Assembly (NCBI RefSeq): GCF_000375645.1
Contig: NZ_AQWR01000008.1
Coordinates: 1-57,038 of the forward strand
Length of the DNA: 57,038 nucleotides
Source of the DNA: Porphyromonas bennonis DSM 23058 = JCM 16335
GTDB taxonomy: Bacteria > Bacteroidota > Bacteroidia > Bacteroidales > Porphyromonadaceae
Reading direction: 5' to 3'
Within the stretch, counting starts at the first letter, position 1. Each line of letters opens with the position of its first letter. The notes beneath the pieces are model-generated. The model did not search any database. It worked only from the letters and a program-made list of their open reading frames with translations, and was not told the DNA's origin. The translations under genes were made by a program, and so were the position numbers. Below are positions 9,524-18,332 of the stretch, one piece after another.

Positions 9524-9574
9524 GTCCAGCCCGGCAGCTGCTTTCCGCAGTTGCCGGGCTGGACTTTTTTATTA
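9524..9574. terminator. Strong bidirectional intrinsic terminator
   Basis: A 19-bp stem (9524-9542 with 9548-9566, one G-T pair) closes a short TTTCC-type loop and is followed by a T run. It sits between the convergent sigma-operon end (plus) and the end of the copper ATPase gene (minus), so it probably stops both. Confidence 0.92.
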
Positions 9575-9582
9575 ACAGGGGC

Positions 9583-12057
9583 TCAGAGACGAACTGACCT
9601 AAGTCGGAGTGAATTGAGTACTACCAATATGGAGCTGAAGGCCATAGCCGCAGCTGACACCGCCGGATCGATCACCACAGAGGAGAAAAGCCCCGCTGCA
9701 AGAGGTATCGCCACGATGTTGTAGATCGATGCCCAGAGGAAATTCTCGTAGATGATCCGTACGGTCGACTTGGAGAGATGAATGGCACGCTCGATGGCAA
9801 AGGGAGAGTTACCGAGTGCCGTCACCTGCGCCACGTCCGTTGCGATATCGCTACCATTCCCCATCGCTATGCTCAAGTCGGCAGAGGCGAGCGCCGGAGA
9901 GTCATTGATCCCATCACCCACCATGGCGACCACTTTCCCATCCTTCCGAAGTTCATCGATGTAGCTCTTCTTATCAAGCGGCAGCATACCGCCCTGTGCC
10001 CTCTCTATACCGAGAGGAGCGGCTATGGCATCGACCCGAGCCTGTGTGTCGCCCGAGAGGAGGTGCAGCTCGACGCCGGTACGCTCACGCAGACGACTGA
10101 GAGCTATCTCCGCCTCCGAGTGAAGCTTATCCTCCAGGACGAGCAGAGCGAGCAGATCCCCATCGCATGTATAGTAGATAAAGGTGCCATCCGGATGACG
10201 ACTCTCCAGCTGCTGCATCTCCTCCGTCAGCTCAGGGTCACCGACAAATCGTCTCTGACCCGCCCGATAAGTCTTCCCCAGGTATTCGAAGGAGATCCCC
10301 CCCCCGGCCGTTTCGGTCACCTCCACCGGCAGATCCTCCTCTACTCGATGACCGTAGCGGGAGACAATCGCACTCGCAAGCGGGTGGGAGGACTTCTCCT
10401 CTGCCTGCACGAGGAGTGACTTCTGGAGGTGATTATCCTCAGTCGTCCACGTTGCCTGAACCACCTTGGGTCGCCCGACAGTGATGGTCCCGGTCTTATC
10501 GAGCACGACATCAGTTACCTTCCCCAGCTGCTCCAGCGCGACAGCATCCTTGATCAGGAGGCCATTGCGCGAGGCCTTACCCATGGCGACGGTAATGGCG
10601 GTGGGTGTAGCCAGACCGAGAGCACAGGGGCAGGCGATCACCAAGACACTGATGGCATGATCCAGCCCCCTCAGCCACGGCTCCGGGGCATCAGAGCAGA
10701 GCCCCCAGAGGCAGAGTGTCAGGAGCGCGATGACCAGCACAGCAGGGACAAAGATCGAGGCTATCCTGTCCGCGATCCTCTGTATCGGCGCCTTGCTTGC
10801 CTGAGCTCGACGGACGGTAGCGATGATGCGGCCGAGAAGCGTCTTCCGCCCGACCTGAGTGGCTCGTAGCGTGGCAGCTCTGCCAACGGAGAGCGATCCG
10901 GAGAAGACCTCATCTCCTGCTACCTTCTCGACCGGAATAGGCTCGCCCGTAATACTGCTCTCGTCAAACGCACCCTCCGAGAGAAGGACACCATCCACAG
11001 GTACTCGATCCCCCTTGCGGAGCATGACCTCATCCCCTACCCTCAGCTCCTTGATATCGCGTCGAACGAAGTCTTCTCCTACCCTCACCAGCGCCTCTTG
11101 TGGTGCGAGAGACATCAGCTTACGGATGGAGTCGGTGGTCCGTCGCTTGGCACGCTCCTCTATATATCGTCCAAGGAGGATAAAGGTCATAATCATCCCG
11201 ATGACATCAAAGTAGGTATGCATCAGTCCGACTTGTGCCGGCTCCTCGACAAATATGAAGCGGATGGTACTGTAGACAAAGGCGACCGTCGTACTTATGG
11301 CGATGAGCGTGTCCATAGTAAAGGTCCCCTTGGTAAGCTGCTTGACAGCCCTGACGAAGTAATCCCCTGCGGCATAGACATAGATGATCGCTCCGACGGC
11401 AAAGGAGAGAATGTAGGTAAGCTTAGGGGAGATCCCAAGACTCTCGTAGGTCATCATCAGTCCCATAGCGAGGAGCGCCAGCACAGCAGTGATGACCAAC
11501 TTACGGAGCAAAAGGCGGAGGGCGCTCTCCTGTGAGATCATCAGCTCCCGATCCTGCAGTTCCGTATCCTCATCGATCAGCATGTCATAGCCGATGGACC
11601 GAACAGCCTCCCGAAGCTTTACTGGTGAGGTCTCTCGATCATCGTAGGAGATGAGCGTCCGTCCCTCCATCAGATTGACCTCCGCCTCGCGCACGCCTTT
11701 CGTCTTGAGGAGCTGCTCCTGCACCGCACTGACGCAAGAAGCACAGTGCATCCCGGTCACGGTGAAGAGGCGCTTCTGCGAGACCTCAGACGTATCAGTG
11801 GGATGAGATGGAGCGGACTTGTCTTCAGCTGAGTGACCCGCCCCTGAGAGCACCAGCGTGTACCCGGCATCCCGGACAGCAGCAGCCAGCTCATCCTCAT
11901 TGGTCACATCGTCATCGTAGTTAATGGTGACACATCCCTCATCCAGAGCGACCTGTGCAGACTCAACTCCCGAGAGCCTCTCGAGAGCCTCTCGGACATT
12001 CTTCGCACATCCCTCGCACATCATTCCCTCCACCTTATACTTTATAGCTTTTCTCAT
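9583..12057 (-). CDS. copA: Copper-translocating P1B-type ATPase (CopA-like)
   Basis: An 824-residue integral membrane pump that exports Cu(I) using ATP. Two N-terminal heavy-metal domains carry GMMCEGC (residues 11-17) and GMHCASC (102-108). Eight TMs follow. The transport motif CPC lies in ACPCALGLATPTA (about 478-480), the phosphorylated Asp in DKTGT (about 519-523), and the hinge in GDGINDSPALA. Cu(I) specificity is inferred from the CPC motif and the double CxxC domains. The gene stands alone on the minus strand with its own -7 box. The five-gene nuclease/receptor unit starts on the other strand 442 bp away. Confidence 0.96.
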   Translation of the reverse strand: MRKAIKYKVEGMMCEGCAKNVREALERLSGVESAQVALDEGCVTINYDDDVTNEDELAAAVRDAGYTLVLSGAGHSAEDKSAPSHPTDTSEVSQKRLFTVTGMHCASCVSAVQEQLLKTKGVREAEVNLMEGRTLISYDDRETSPVKLREAVRSIGYDMLIDEDTELQDRELMISQESALRLLLRKLVITAVLALLAMGLMMTYESLGISPKLTYILSFAVGAIIYVYAAGDYFVRAVKQLTKGTFTMDTLIAISTTVAFVYSTIRFIFVEEPAQVGLMHTYFDVIGMIMTFILLGRYIEERAKRRTTDSIRKLMSLAPQEALVRVGEDFVRRDIKELRVGDEVMLRKGDRVPVDGVLLSEGAFDESSITGEPIPVEKVAGDEVFSGSLSVGRAATLRATQVGRKTLLGRIIATVRRAQASKAPIQRIADRIASIFVPAVLVIALLTLCLWGLCSDAPEPWLRGLDHAISVLVIACPCALGLATPTAITVAMGKASRNGLLIKDAVALEQLGKVTDVVLDKTGTITVGRPKVVQATWTTEDNHLQKSLLVQAEEKSSHPLASAIVSRYGHRVEEDLPVEVTETAGGGISFEYLGKTYRAGQRRFVGDPELTEEMQQLESRHPDGTFIYYTCDGDLLALLVLEDKLHSEAEIALSRLRERTGVELHLLSGDTQARVDAIAAPLGIERAQGGMLPLDKKSYIDELRKDGKVVAMVGDGINDSPALASADLSIAMGNGSDIATDVAQVTALGNSPFAIERAIHLSKSTVRIIYENFLWASIYNIVAIPLAAGLFSSVVIDPAVSAAAMAFSSILVVLNSLRLRSVRL

Positions 12058-12090
12058 AGGATACCGTCTCTCTTCATTAGTCTTGTCTTA

Positions 12091-12098
12091 CAAATGTA
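12091..12098 (-). promoter_or_regulatory. -7 box (TACATTTG, minus strand) for the copper ATPase gene
   Basis: Read on the minus strand, 12098-12091 is TACATTTG, matching TAnnTTTG and lying about 34 bp before the ATG at 12057. No clear -33 element is seen. Confidence 0.45.
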
Positions 12099-12169
12099 CA
12101 CAAAAGTCCTGCCGTTTCTACATAAGAAGTCAGGGCAATTGCGCTTGAACCACTGGCAGATCCCTGGAA

Positions 12170-12251
12170 CTAATATCGGTATTAGTCCTGACTATTACCG
12201 GTAATAGATGACACTAATACCGGTAATAGTTGAGTCTAATACCGGTATTAG
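12170..12251. repeat. Palindrome array 2: four 16-bp palindromes at 22-bp period
   Basis: Units are at 12170-12185 (CTAATATCGGTATTAG), 12192-12207 (CTATTACCGGTAATAG), 12214-12229 (CTAATACCGGTAATAG) and 12236-12251 (CTAATACCGGTATTAG). Starts are exactly 22 bp apart with 6-bp spacers. Units 2 and 4 are perfect palindromes. The array lies between the divergent copper ATPase and nuclease-lipoprotein genes. The next 200 bp (12252-12450) show nothing I can name. Confidence 0.92.
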
Positions 12252-12452
12252 TGAGCGTTGATCGCCACCTACTGATTACCAGCGAAGTGTGAGCATCAGC
12301 CCGGACTATGACTTTTGTTGCTTATGATGCCTGGTAATTGCGTATTAAGACGGTCTGAATTGTTGCGCAAGTATTACTGTGATGAGCTAAAGCGGGCGAC
12401 TCCGGATCGGAATGATCGCCGACTGCAAGTGGAAACTTAGGTCAATAATCGG

Positions 12453-12460
12453 TACCTTTG
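12453..12460 (+). promoter_or_regulatory. -7 box (TACCTTTG) for the five-gene nuclease/receptor unit
   Basis: TACCTTTG lies 39 bp before the ATG at 12500. It is the only such box in front of the unit, and the four internal gaps in the unit (35 bp or less, or overlapping) contain none. Confidence 0.5.
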
Positions 12461-12499
12461 AGCATCACCATTTGATCACTTCATCACACCTCAATAGTA

Positions 12500-14557
12500 A
12501 TGAAAGGAAAAATCCTCAACCGTCTATCATCTCCGGGACTATCAATAGCCGTAGCGATGCTGATGGTCCTCGGGTACTCCTGTTCTCACAGAGACACAGG
12601 AGAGACCTTGCCTCAGACCGATGGATTGCAGTACAGAGCTGGCTTTCAGTCGGGTCACACTAAGTGGCAGATAAATGATCAGATGGGGGTGACCTCCTTC
12701 ATAAGTGGGAGTGTTCGGGAGGACAATGTCCTGTACTTGGCACAGACGGAGGATGGCATCTTCGGCTCTGTCACCCCGATACAGACTTCGCACTCCTTAC
12801 AGGAGAAGATCATTGCCTACTACCCATATAATTCGGCGGTATCGGAGGGGCTGATCCCAATGAGCTATACCTCACAGAGGGAGGGCAAGGCACCGGATTA
12901 CTTCTACGGACTTCTCAGCAGCACGCCCTCCGGAGAGCGTGACTACCCTACGGTCTCACTCCGACGTATCAATGCCCTCCTGCAGATAGTGATCACTGCT
13001 TCTCCTGACTTTGGGGATCTGTCGCACCTTCAGGTCGAGATGACCGATGTGCCCCTCTCAGGCTGCTTTGATATGAAGTCCGGTCACTTCTCCTCGAGGG
13101 GAGCGGTGGGGACCCTTCCCCTTGCGGTCACCGGCAGACGTGGATCTGCAGTAGCAGCGGCGGTGGTCATTCCTGACGTAAATTATGGCGAGGTGGTGGT
13201 AAAGCTCACCTATAACGGACGCTCTGCCGAGTGGCACCCAACACCCTATCAGGGTAAGAGGGGGGAGGTAGCCTCGTACCATCTGACGCTCTCCGGCTCC
13301 GGAAGAGGAATCTATGTGACAGAGACCAAGGGTCCGGGAGAGCTGCCCACAGAGGCACCCGAGGGTCCTATTGTCCTGACTCCGGACGGGCTCATAGGCG
13401 AGCGTTATGATCCCTATGATCCTAAGTATGGGGCAAAGCCGGTGGATCCGACAGCAGGGATAGACCCTACGCAGCCCTCTCCCACCCAGCCCTCTGTCAA
13501 TGACAGGGAAGATGTCCCGATAAGTCCGAGCGCCGGCGTCGACCCTCTTGACCCGGCAGATATGGACCCCTCGATCAAGGGAGACGAGACTCCGTCTGAG
13601 GGTGTTCCGATTGACCCAAGTACCGGAGAGGTGATTCCCCTCAATCCCGGAGGAGACTTTACCGTAAAGGATCAGGAGGATGTGCCGATCGATCCCTCCA
13701 CTCCGGGTATCGACCCTACTGATCCTGACGAGCACACACCGGGCGTGGATCCCAATGACCCTCTGGGCAACGTCCGACCGGGAGTGGTGGCTCAGTACCG
13801 GGAGGAGGCTGTCGTCCGTGATGCAAACCTACTGGATCACGCCATCTTTGTCCGTCATATGGCACCGGACTCGTGGTTTGCCGATGGTGGTAGCGGCACG
13901 AGACGAAATTACTCCATCCTCTTTGACACAAAGAATCACAGCCCCAGATATGTTGCCTTCCCGATGTATCCCGGCGTAATAGGTAGTGCTAAGAGGACCA
14001 ATCAGTGGGACTTCGATCCTGAGCTATCGACCACGGTCCAGCCACAGCTCTATAAGTCTTATCTCGGGCACTGGTCCAGAGGACACATGCTGGCCAGTAG
14101 CTCCAGGACGGCATCCAGGAGGCTTAATGCGACCACCTTCTACTTCACCAATATGATCCCTCAAAACCAGGATCAGAATGGAGGGCAGTGGAATCAGCTG
14201 GAGAATAAGGAGCGCGCCTGGGCTCAGCAGGTCTCCAAGTACGACACCCTGTACGTCGTCTGCGGTCCCGTGTATAGCAAGGAGCCGCTACAGATGACCA
14301 AGGATCGCGCGGGGAAGCAAATCCCCGTACCGGATGCCACCTACAAGGTCTTCCTCCGGCAGGAGAAGTCTACAGGAAACTGGCACAGCATCGGCTTTAT
14401 TATGCCCAACAGATCCCTCTCTGGGACGAAGTATGACGCATACGCCGTGCCGGTGTCCGAGGTGGAGCGTCAGACGGGACTCCAGTTCTTTACCCACCTC
14501 CCCAAGAATAAGGCGGTGGGCATTAAGTCACAGAATGACCCCTCGCACTGGCGTTAG
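12500..14557 (+). CDS. Lipoprotein: fimbrillin-like domain fused to a DNA/RNA non-specific endonuclease
   Basis: A 685-residue protein in three parts. A lipoprotein signal ends at LGYSC (Cys28). A fimbrillin-like region (about 40-280) has the family pattern NDQMGVTSFISG, IIAYYPYNS and VSLRRINALLQIVI. A Pro/Asp-rich linker (about 300-430) repeats phrases such as EDVPI-PS-GIDP-DP. The C-terminal domain (about 435-685) is a ββα-metal NUC nuclease: WSRGHMLAS (525-533, with catalytic-type His529) and NMIPQNQDQNGGQWNQLE (about 551-568). The family's usual DRGH is SRGH here. I infer a surface or periplasm-facing nuclease carried on a pilin-like module. It is first in a five-gene unit; the next gene is a second fimbrillin-like protein. 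Confidence 0.88.
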   Translation: MKGKILNRLSSPGLSIAVAMLMVLGYSCSHRDTGETLPQTDGLQYRAGFQSGHTKWQINDQMGVTSFISGSVREDNVLYLAQTEDGIFGSVTPIQTSHSLQEKIIAYYPYNSAVSEGLIPMSYTSQREGKAPDYFYGLLSSTPSGERDYPTVSLRRINALLQIVITASPDFGDLSHLQVEMTDVPLSGCFDMKSGHFSSRGAVGTLPLAVTGRRGSAVAAAVVIPDVNYGEVVVKLTYNGRSAEWHPTPYQGKRGEVASYHLTLSGSGRGIYVTETKGPGELPTEAPEGPIVLTPDGLIGERYDPYDPKYGAKPVDPTAGIDPTQPSPTQPSVNDREDVPISPSAGVDPLDPADMDPSIKGDETPSEGVPIDPSTGEVIPLNPGGDFTVKDQEDVPIDPSTPGIDPTDPDEHTPGVDPNDPLGNVRPGVVAQYREEAVVRDANLLDHAIFVRHMAPDSWFADGGSGTRRNYSILFDTKNHSPRYVAFPMYPGVIGSAKRTNQWDFDPELSTTVQPQLYKSYLGHWSRGHMLASSSRTASRRLNATTFYFTNMIPQNQDQNGGQWNQLENKERAWAQQVSKYDTLYVVCGPVYSKEPLQMTKDRAGKQIPVPDATYKVFLRQEKSTGNWHSIGFIMPNRSLSGTKYDAYAVPVSEVERQTGLQFFTHLPKNKAVGIKSQNDPSHWR

Positions 14558-14592
14558 TTATAGAAGTCACGACAAGTAATAACGAATACACT

Positions 14593-15513
14593 ATGATACA
14601 TCACTCGACTCTGCGTACACTCATAGTAGCGATGTGCGCACTCACACTGGGGCTCTCCTCCTGCTGTAGAGGACCGGAGCACTGCTCCGCAGGCTGTACG
14701 CCCGATGATCCGGAGGATCCATACGTCCTAAGGGCCGGTAACCTGAGGGTGGTCGGTATCCTCAGAGACTATGATCCCTCCACTGGTATAATCAGTCCCA
14801 GCTGGCGAGATCGTGATGCCATCGGTATCTCAGCCATCTCAGGCGGAGTTGCACTGGACACAAATGTCAAGTACACAACTATGCGCTCCCTCGGCAATCA
14901 CTTCGTCGCTGCCACACGAGGCATACGACTCGGAGAGAGCGAGAGCTGTGACCTGATTGCATACTACCCATACAGCGAAGCACTACAGGAGGGTAATCTC
15001 CTGCCGGTGTCGACGACTTCGCCGCTCTACCTCTCTCGCATCAAGACCGGTGTAACCGCCGATGCAGAGGCTGTGCTGGAGCTCCACCCTGTACTCTCCC
15101 CCTTACTGATCAAACTCTCAGGGGTAGACCTCAGAGGGGCAAAGCTCGAGCTGAAGAGAGTAGCCAAGTCGGGGAAGGTGAACGTAACGGACGGCACGAT
15201 GATCATTAGCGAGGAGAAGGGGGTCATTAACGCTCCACTCTCAGTGTCCGGGGACAATGCCGGGACCGCTTTTCTGCGTCTGATCCCCGGGCAAAGCCTC
15301 AAGGGGATGACCCTGAGGATCGTTACATCTCAGTATGTTTTTTCCTATCTCATCACACAAGACATAGAGCTGAAGAGTGGTGAGCCCAATATCATCGAGC
15401 TAAAGCTGATGGATGATGGCGGCACCACCTCCGGCACTGTCACCACCTCCGATGGGACGATCCTTCCGATGGAGGATGTGGTCATAGATGCCGGCACCAT
15501 CCATGTCGACTGA
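14593..15513 (+). CDS. Fimbrillin-like lipoprotein
   Basis: A 306-residue protein with a lipobox LSSC (Cys24) and Cys-rich mature N-terminus. The fimbrillin-like pattern is visible in WRDRDAIGISAISGG (about 70-84), LIAYYPYSEA (about 119-128) and LELHPVLSPLLIKL (about 161-174). It shares this pattern with the N-terminal part of the upstream nuclease fusion but lacks the linker and nuclease. Such proteins are pilus subunits, pilus accessories or surface lipoproteins in Bacteroidales. No major fimbrial operon is nearby, so a role with the receptor and nucleases is more likely. Gaps are 35 bp before and 21 bp after. Confidence 0.78.
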   Translation: MIHHSTLRTLIVAMCALTLGLSSCCRGPEHCSAGCTPDDPEDPYVLRAGNLRVVGILRDYDPSTGIISPSWRDRDAIGISAISGGVALDTNVKYTTMRSLGNHFVAATRGIRLGESESCDLIAYYPYSEALQEGNLLPVSTTSPLYLSRIKTGVTADAEAVLELHPVLSPLLIKLSGVDLRGAKLELKRVAKSGKVNVTDGTMIISEEKGVINAPLSVSGDNAGTAFLRLIPGQSLKGMTLRIVTSQYVFSYLITQDIELKSGEPNIIELKLMDDGGTTSGTVTTSDGTILPMEDVVIDAGTIHVD

Positions 15514-15534
15514 ATACCTTAGCTCTGTCAATCA

Positions 15535-18303
15535 GTGAATCAAGAATATATGTTTAGACGAAAATTAGCAGCGGGACTCGCTATCATACTGGCACTAGCC
15601 GGAGTATCCCATGCATCTGCCCAGGAGACAGCTACCGAGCCTGTGGTCATCGGTCGCGTCGTGGATGCGGAGGGAGGTGACCCCGTCGCAGGCGTACGAG
15701 TCCATCTCGAGCAAAGCGGTCTGTCGTGGATTACTGCATCGGACGGACGCTTTAGGTTTGTCGTTCCCGCCCCTGGTACAGATCGGCTGACATTGTCGGG
15801 TCATGAGATTACTACTCGGAGTCTCGATGTGAGCATTTCCCCTCACGGGGTGACCGATCTCGGGGATCTCACCGTATCGGTAACGATTATGGAGGCTGAC
15901 CAGTCCCTCGTGGGTGTGGTCGATGCCTTAGAGCTGGGAGAGTCGGGTAATGATCAGACGATCAGCCCGACCGTCATTCTCTCTAATGATATTTTCCTGA
16001 AGAAAGCCGGATTCAACTTCTCCCAATTCCGTTACCGCACTCGCGGCTACGACAGTCGCTACGAGCAACGGTACATCAATGGCGTGGCATTCAACGATCT
16101 CGCCCGAGGAGTCTTCAACTACTCCTCCATCGGTGCAATCAATGACCTGACGAAGAATGGTAATGCGATCAATTACGTGGGAGCGTCGGACTTCTCATTC
16201 GGGGACCTGGGTGGCTCACAGAACATCAACATGCGTCCGTCCGGCTACAGTCGCGGCGGGAAGCTGACGCTCTCAGGGACAAATCGCAACTACTACGCCC
16301 GCACAATGATCAGCTACAATACCGGTCTGATGGATAATGGCTGGGCATTTACCGGACTCCTTGGAGGACGATATGCCCACGAGGGAGTGGTAGAGGGGAC
16401 CTTCTATAAGAACCTCTCCTACGCTCTTGGGGCTGAGTACCGGTGGGACGAGGGACGTCACGCACTCAGTCTGATCACCTTCGGATCCCCTGTCCGTCGT
16501 GGTCAGCAGGGAGCCTCAGTCGATGAGGCAGTGCAGCTCGCGGGATGCTACACCTATAACCCCAACTGGGGCTGGCAGGATGGCAAGAAGCGTAACTCTC
16601 GGGTCGTCACCTCCTACGATCCCACAGCGATCCTTACCTACGACTGGAAGCCTGACATGCTCACCAGCTGGACCACCGCCGTGGGCGTCCACCACAGCCA
16701 CTACCAGAAGACGTCGCTCGACTGGTTTAATGGTGCCGACCCACGCCCGGACTACTATCGCTATCTGCCCTCCTACTTTACCGGGTCGCCCGATGTGCAG
16801 GACTACTACCGCTATCTCTGGCAGTCCGGTCGCACGTCGCAGATCGACTGGGACCGTCTCTATCAGATCAATGAGCTGAGCAATAGGACCGGCGACGGCT
16901 CCGCAGTGTACATGGTTCAGGGACGAAATAATGATCTCCTCGAGGTGTCGCTCAACTCGACCCTCACCAAGCAGATCACCTCTACCCTCAAGGTCTCTGG
17001 TGGCGTCGGCTACCGGTACGGGCACGCGCACCAGTACCAGACCGTGGAGGACCTGATGGGTGCTCAGTATGCCCGTGATGTGGATAAGTTTGCCGAGCGA
17101 GACTTCCCCGGCGACCACGACCGAATCCAGAATGACCTCAATCGTCCGGACAGACGAGTCTACGAGGGCGATGTCTTCGGTTACGACTATGGCCACGACC
17201 TCCACTCTGCTGAGGCGTGGGTACAGAATAGCCACACCTGGGCGCACCTCGACCTCTACTATGGTGGTCGTATCGCCTACACGAATATGCTGCGTGAGGG
17301 ATATATGCGCAACGGTCGCTATCCCGACAGCTCTTATGGCAAGGGAAAGTCCTACAGCTTCGTCACCGGGGATGCCAAGGTCGGCTTCAACTATAAGTTT
17401 AATGGACACCACTTCCTTCTCGGAAATGCGGTCTACCAGTCTCGTCCGCCACTGGTCTGGGATATGTACGTCAATCCTAATGTCACCGATCTCACGGTCG
17501 ATGACCTCAAACCGGTCAGTGATGCCTCTGTAGACCTCAGCTACGTCTTCTCCACGCCTCGCGTGTCGGGTCGTCTGGGGCTCTTCTACACCAAGTTCTG
17601 GGACGACATGCGCAAGATCGCCTACTACAACGACGTGGAGCGCACCTTCGTCTACCACACCCTCTACGATATGGAGAAGGTGCATCGTGGCATCGAGGCG
17701 GGTATCAATGTGAAGGCTACCGACGCACTCAGCTTTGACCTCGTCGGGACGGTCTCCCAGTACTTCTATGCCAATGACCCGATGGGGGTAATGAACTCGA
17801 CCAACGGCAAGATCCGGAATCGCGAGGAGAAGGTCTATATGAAAAACCTCTACCTCGGAGGGATGCCGCAGATGGTCGGCACTGTCGGGATCAATTACTT
17901 CATCAATTACTGGTTCCTCAATCTTAATGTCAATGGCTTCGGCTACAACCACATTGACCCCGCGCCTATCCGTCGTCTCGCCTCCAATTATACCGGAGTC
18001 CGCCCCGAGGGCGTCCCGGGACACAATCCGGAGGAGTACGCTGCCTTCAAGAGCATCACTACTCAGGAGCGCTTCAAGGGTGGCTGCACCCTCGATCTAA
18101 GCATCGGCAAGATCATCTACCTCCCCGGACGACAGAGGATCAATCTCAACCTCTCTGTCCAGAACCTTACCAACCGCCGGGACATCATCACCGGTGGATA
18201 CGAGCAGGGACGTATCAATCTGAAGAACCCTGAGCGATTCGGTAATAAGCACTACTACATGCAGGGCATTAACCTCTTCTTCAATGCCGGCTACATCTTT
18301 TAA
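15535..18303 (+). CDS. TonB-dependent outer-membrane receptor
   Basis: A 922-residue receptor with a signal peptide (about 9-30, ending SHASAQ), a carboxypeptidase-regulatory-like domain (about 37-120, with IGRVVDAEGGDPVAGVRV), a plug domain (about 150-255, with YRTRGYDSRYEQRYINGV) and a beta-barrel ending in the terminal aromatic NAGYIF. The GTG at 15535 is used; ATG 15550 (MFRRK) would also give a full signal peptide and may be the real start. It is co-encoded with two nuclease-fold lipoproteins and a DUF5689 protein and has no SusD partner. I therefore infer import of nucleic-acid breakdown products or DNA, rather than glycans. Confidence 0.92.
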   Translation: MNQEYMFRRKLAAGLAIILALAGVSHASAQETATEPVVIGRVVDAEGGDPVAGVRVHLEQSGLSWITASDGRFRFVVPAPGTDRLTLSGHEITTRSLDVSISPHGVTDLGDLTVSVTIMEADQSLVGVVDALELGESGNDQTISPTVILSNDIFLKKAGFNFSQFRYRTRGYDSRYEQRYINGVAFNDLARGVFNYSSIGAINDLTKNGNAINYVGASDFSFGDLGGSQNINMRPSGYSRGGKLTLSGTNRNYYARTMISYNTGLMDNGWAFTGLLGGRYAHEGVVEGTFYKNLSYALGAEYRWDEGRHALSLITFGSPVRRGQQGASVDEAVQLAGCYTYNPNWGWQDGKKRNSRVVTSYDPTAILTYDWKPDMLTSWTTAVGVHHSHYQKTSLDWFNGADPRPDYYRYLPSYFTGSPDVQDYYRYLWQSGRTSQIDWDRLYQINELSNRTGDGSAVYMVQGRNNDLLEVSLNSTLTKQITSTLKVSGGVGYRYGHAHQYQTVEDLMGAQYARDVDKFAERDFPGDHDRIQNDLNRPDRRVYEGDVFGYDYGHDLHSAEAWVQNSHTWAHLDLYYGGRIAYTNMLREGYMRNGRYPDSSYGKGKSYSFVTGDAKVGFNYKFNGHHFLLGNAVYQSRPPLVWDMYVNPNVTDLTVDDLKPVSDASVDLSYVFSTPRVSGRLGLFYTKFWDDMRKIAYYNDVERTFVYHTLYDMEKVHRGIEAGINVKATDALSFDLVGTVSQYFYANDPMGVMNSTNGKIRNREEKVYMKNLYLGGMPQMVGTVGINYFINYWFLNLNVNGFGYNHIDPAPIRRLASNYTGVRPEGVPGHNPEEYAAFKSITTQERFKGGCTLDLSIGKIIYLPGRQRINLNLSVQNLTNRRDIITGGYEQGRINLKNPERFGNKHYYMQGINLFFNAGYIF

Positions 18304-18332
18304 TCACCAGACAATCCGAGATACACTACGAT

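Noticed and set aside
12140-12160. Cobalamin riboswitch before the receptor unit (CCACTGG)
   Set aside because: Only a short chance match; no B12-box or required helices appear, and the palindrome array follows immediately.
16516-18024. 502-codon frame antisense to the TonB receptor gene
   Set aside because: It is a shadow of a GC-rich coding strand. The plus-strand frame has the signal peptide, plug and terminal aromatic residue of a real receptor.
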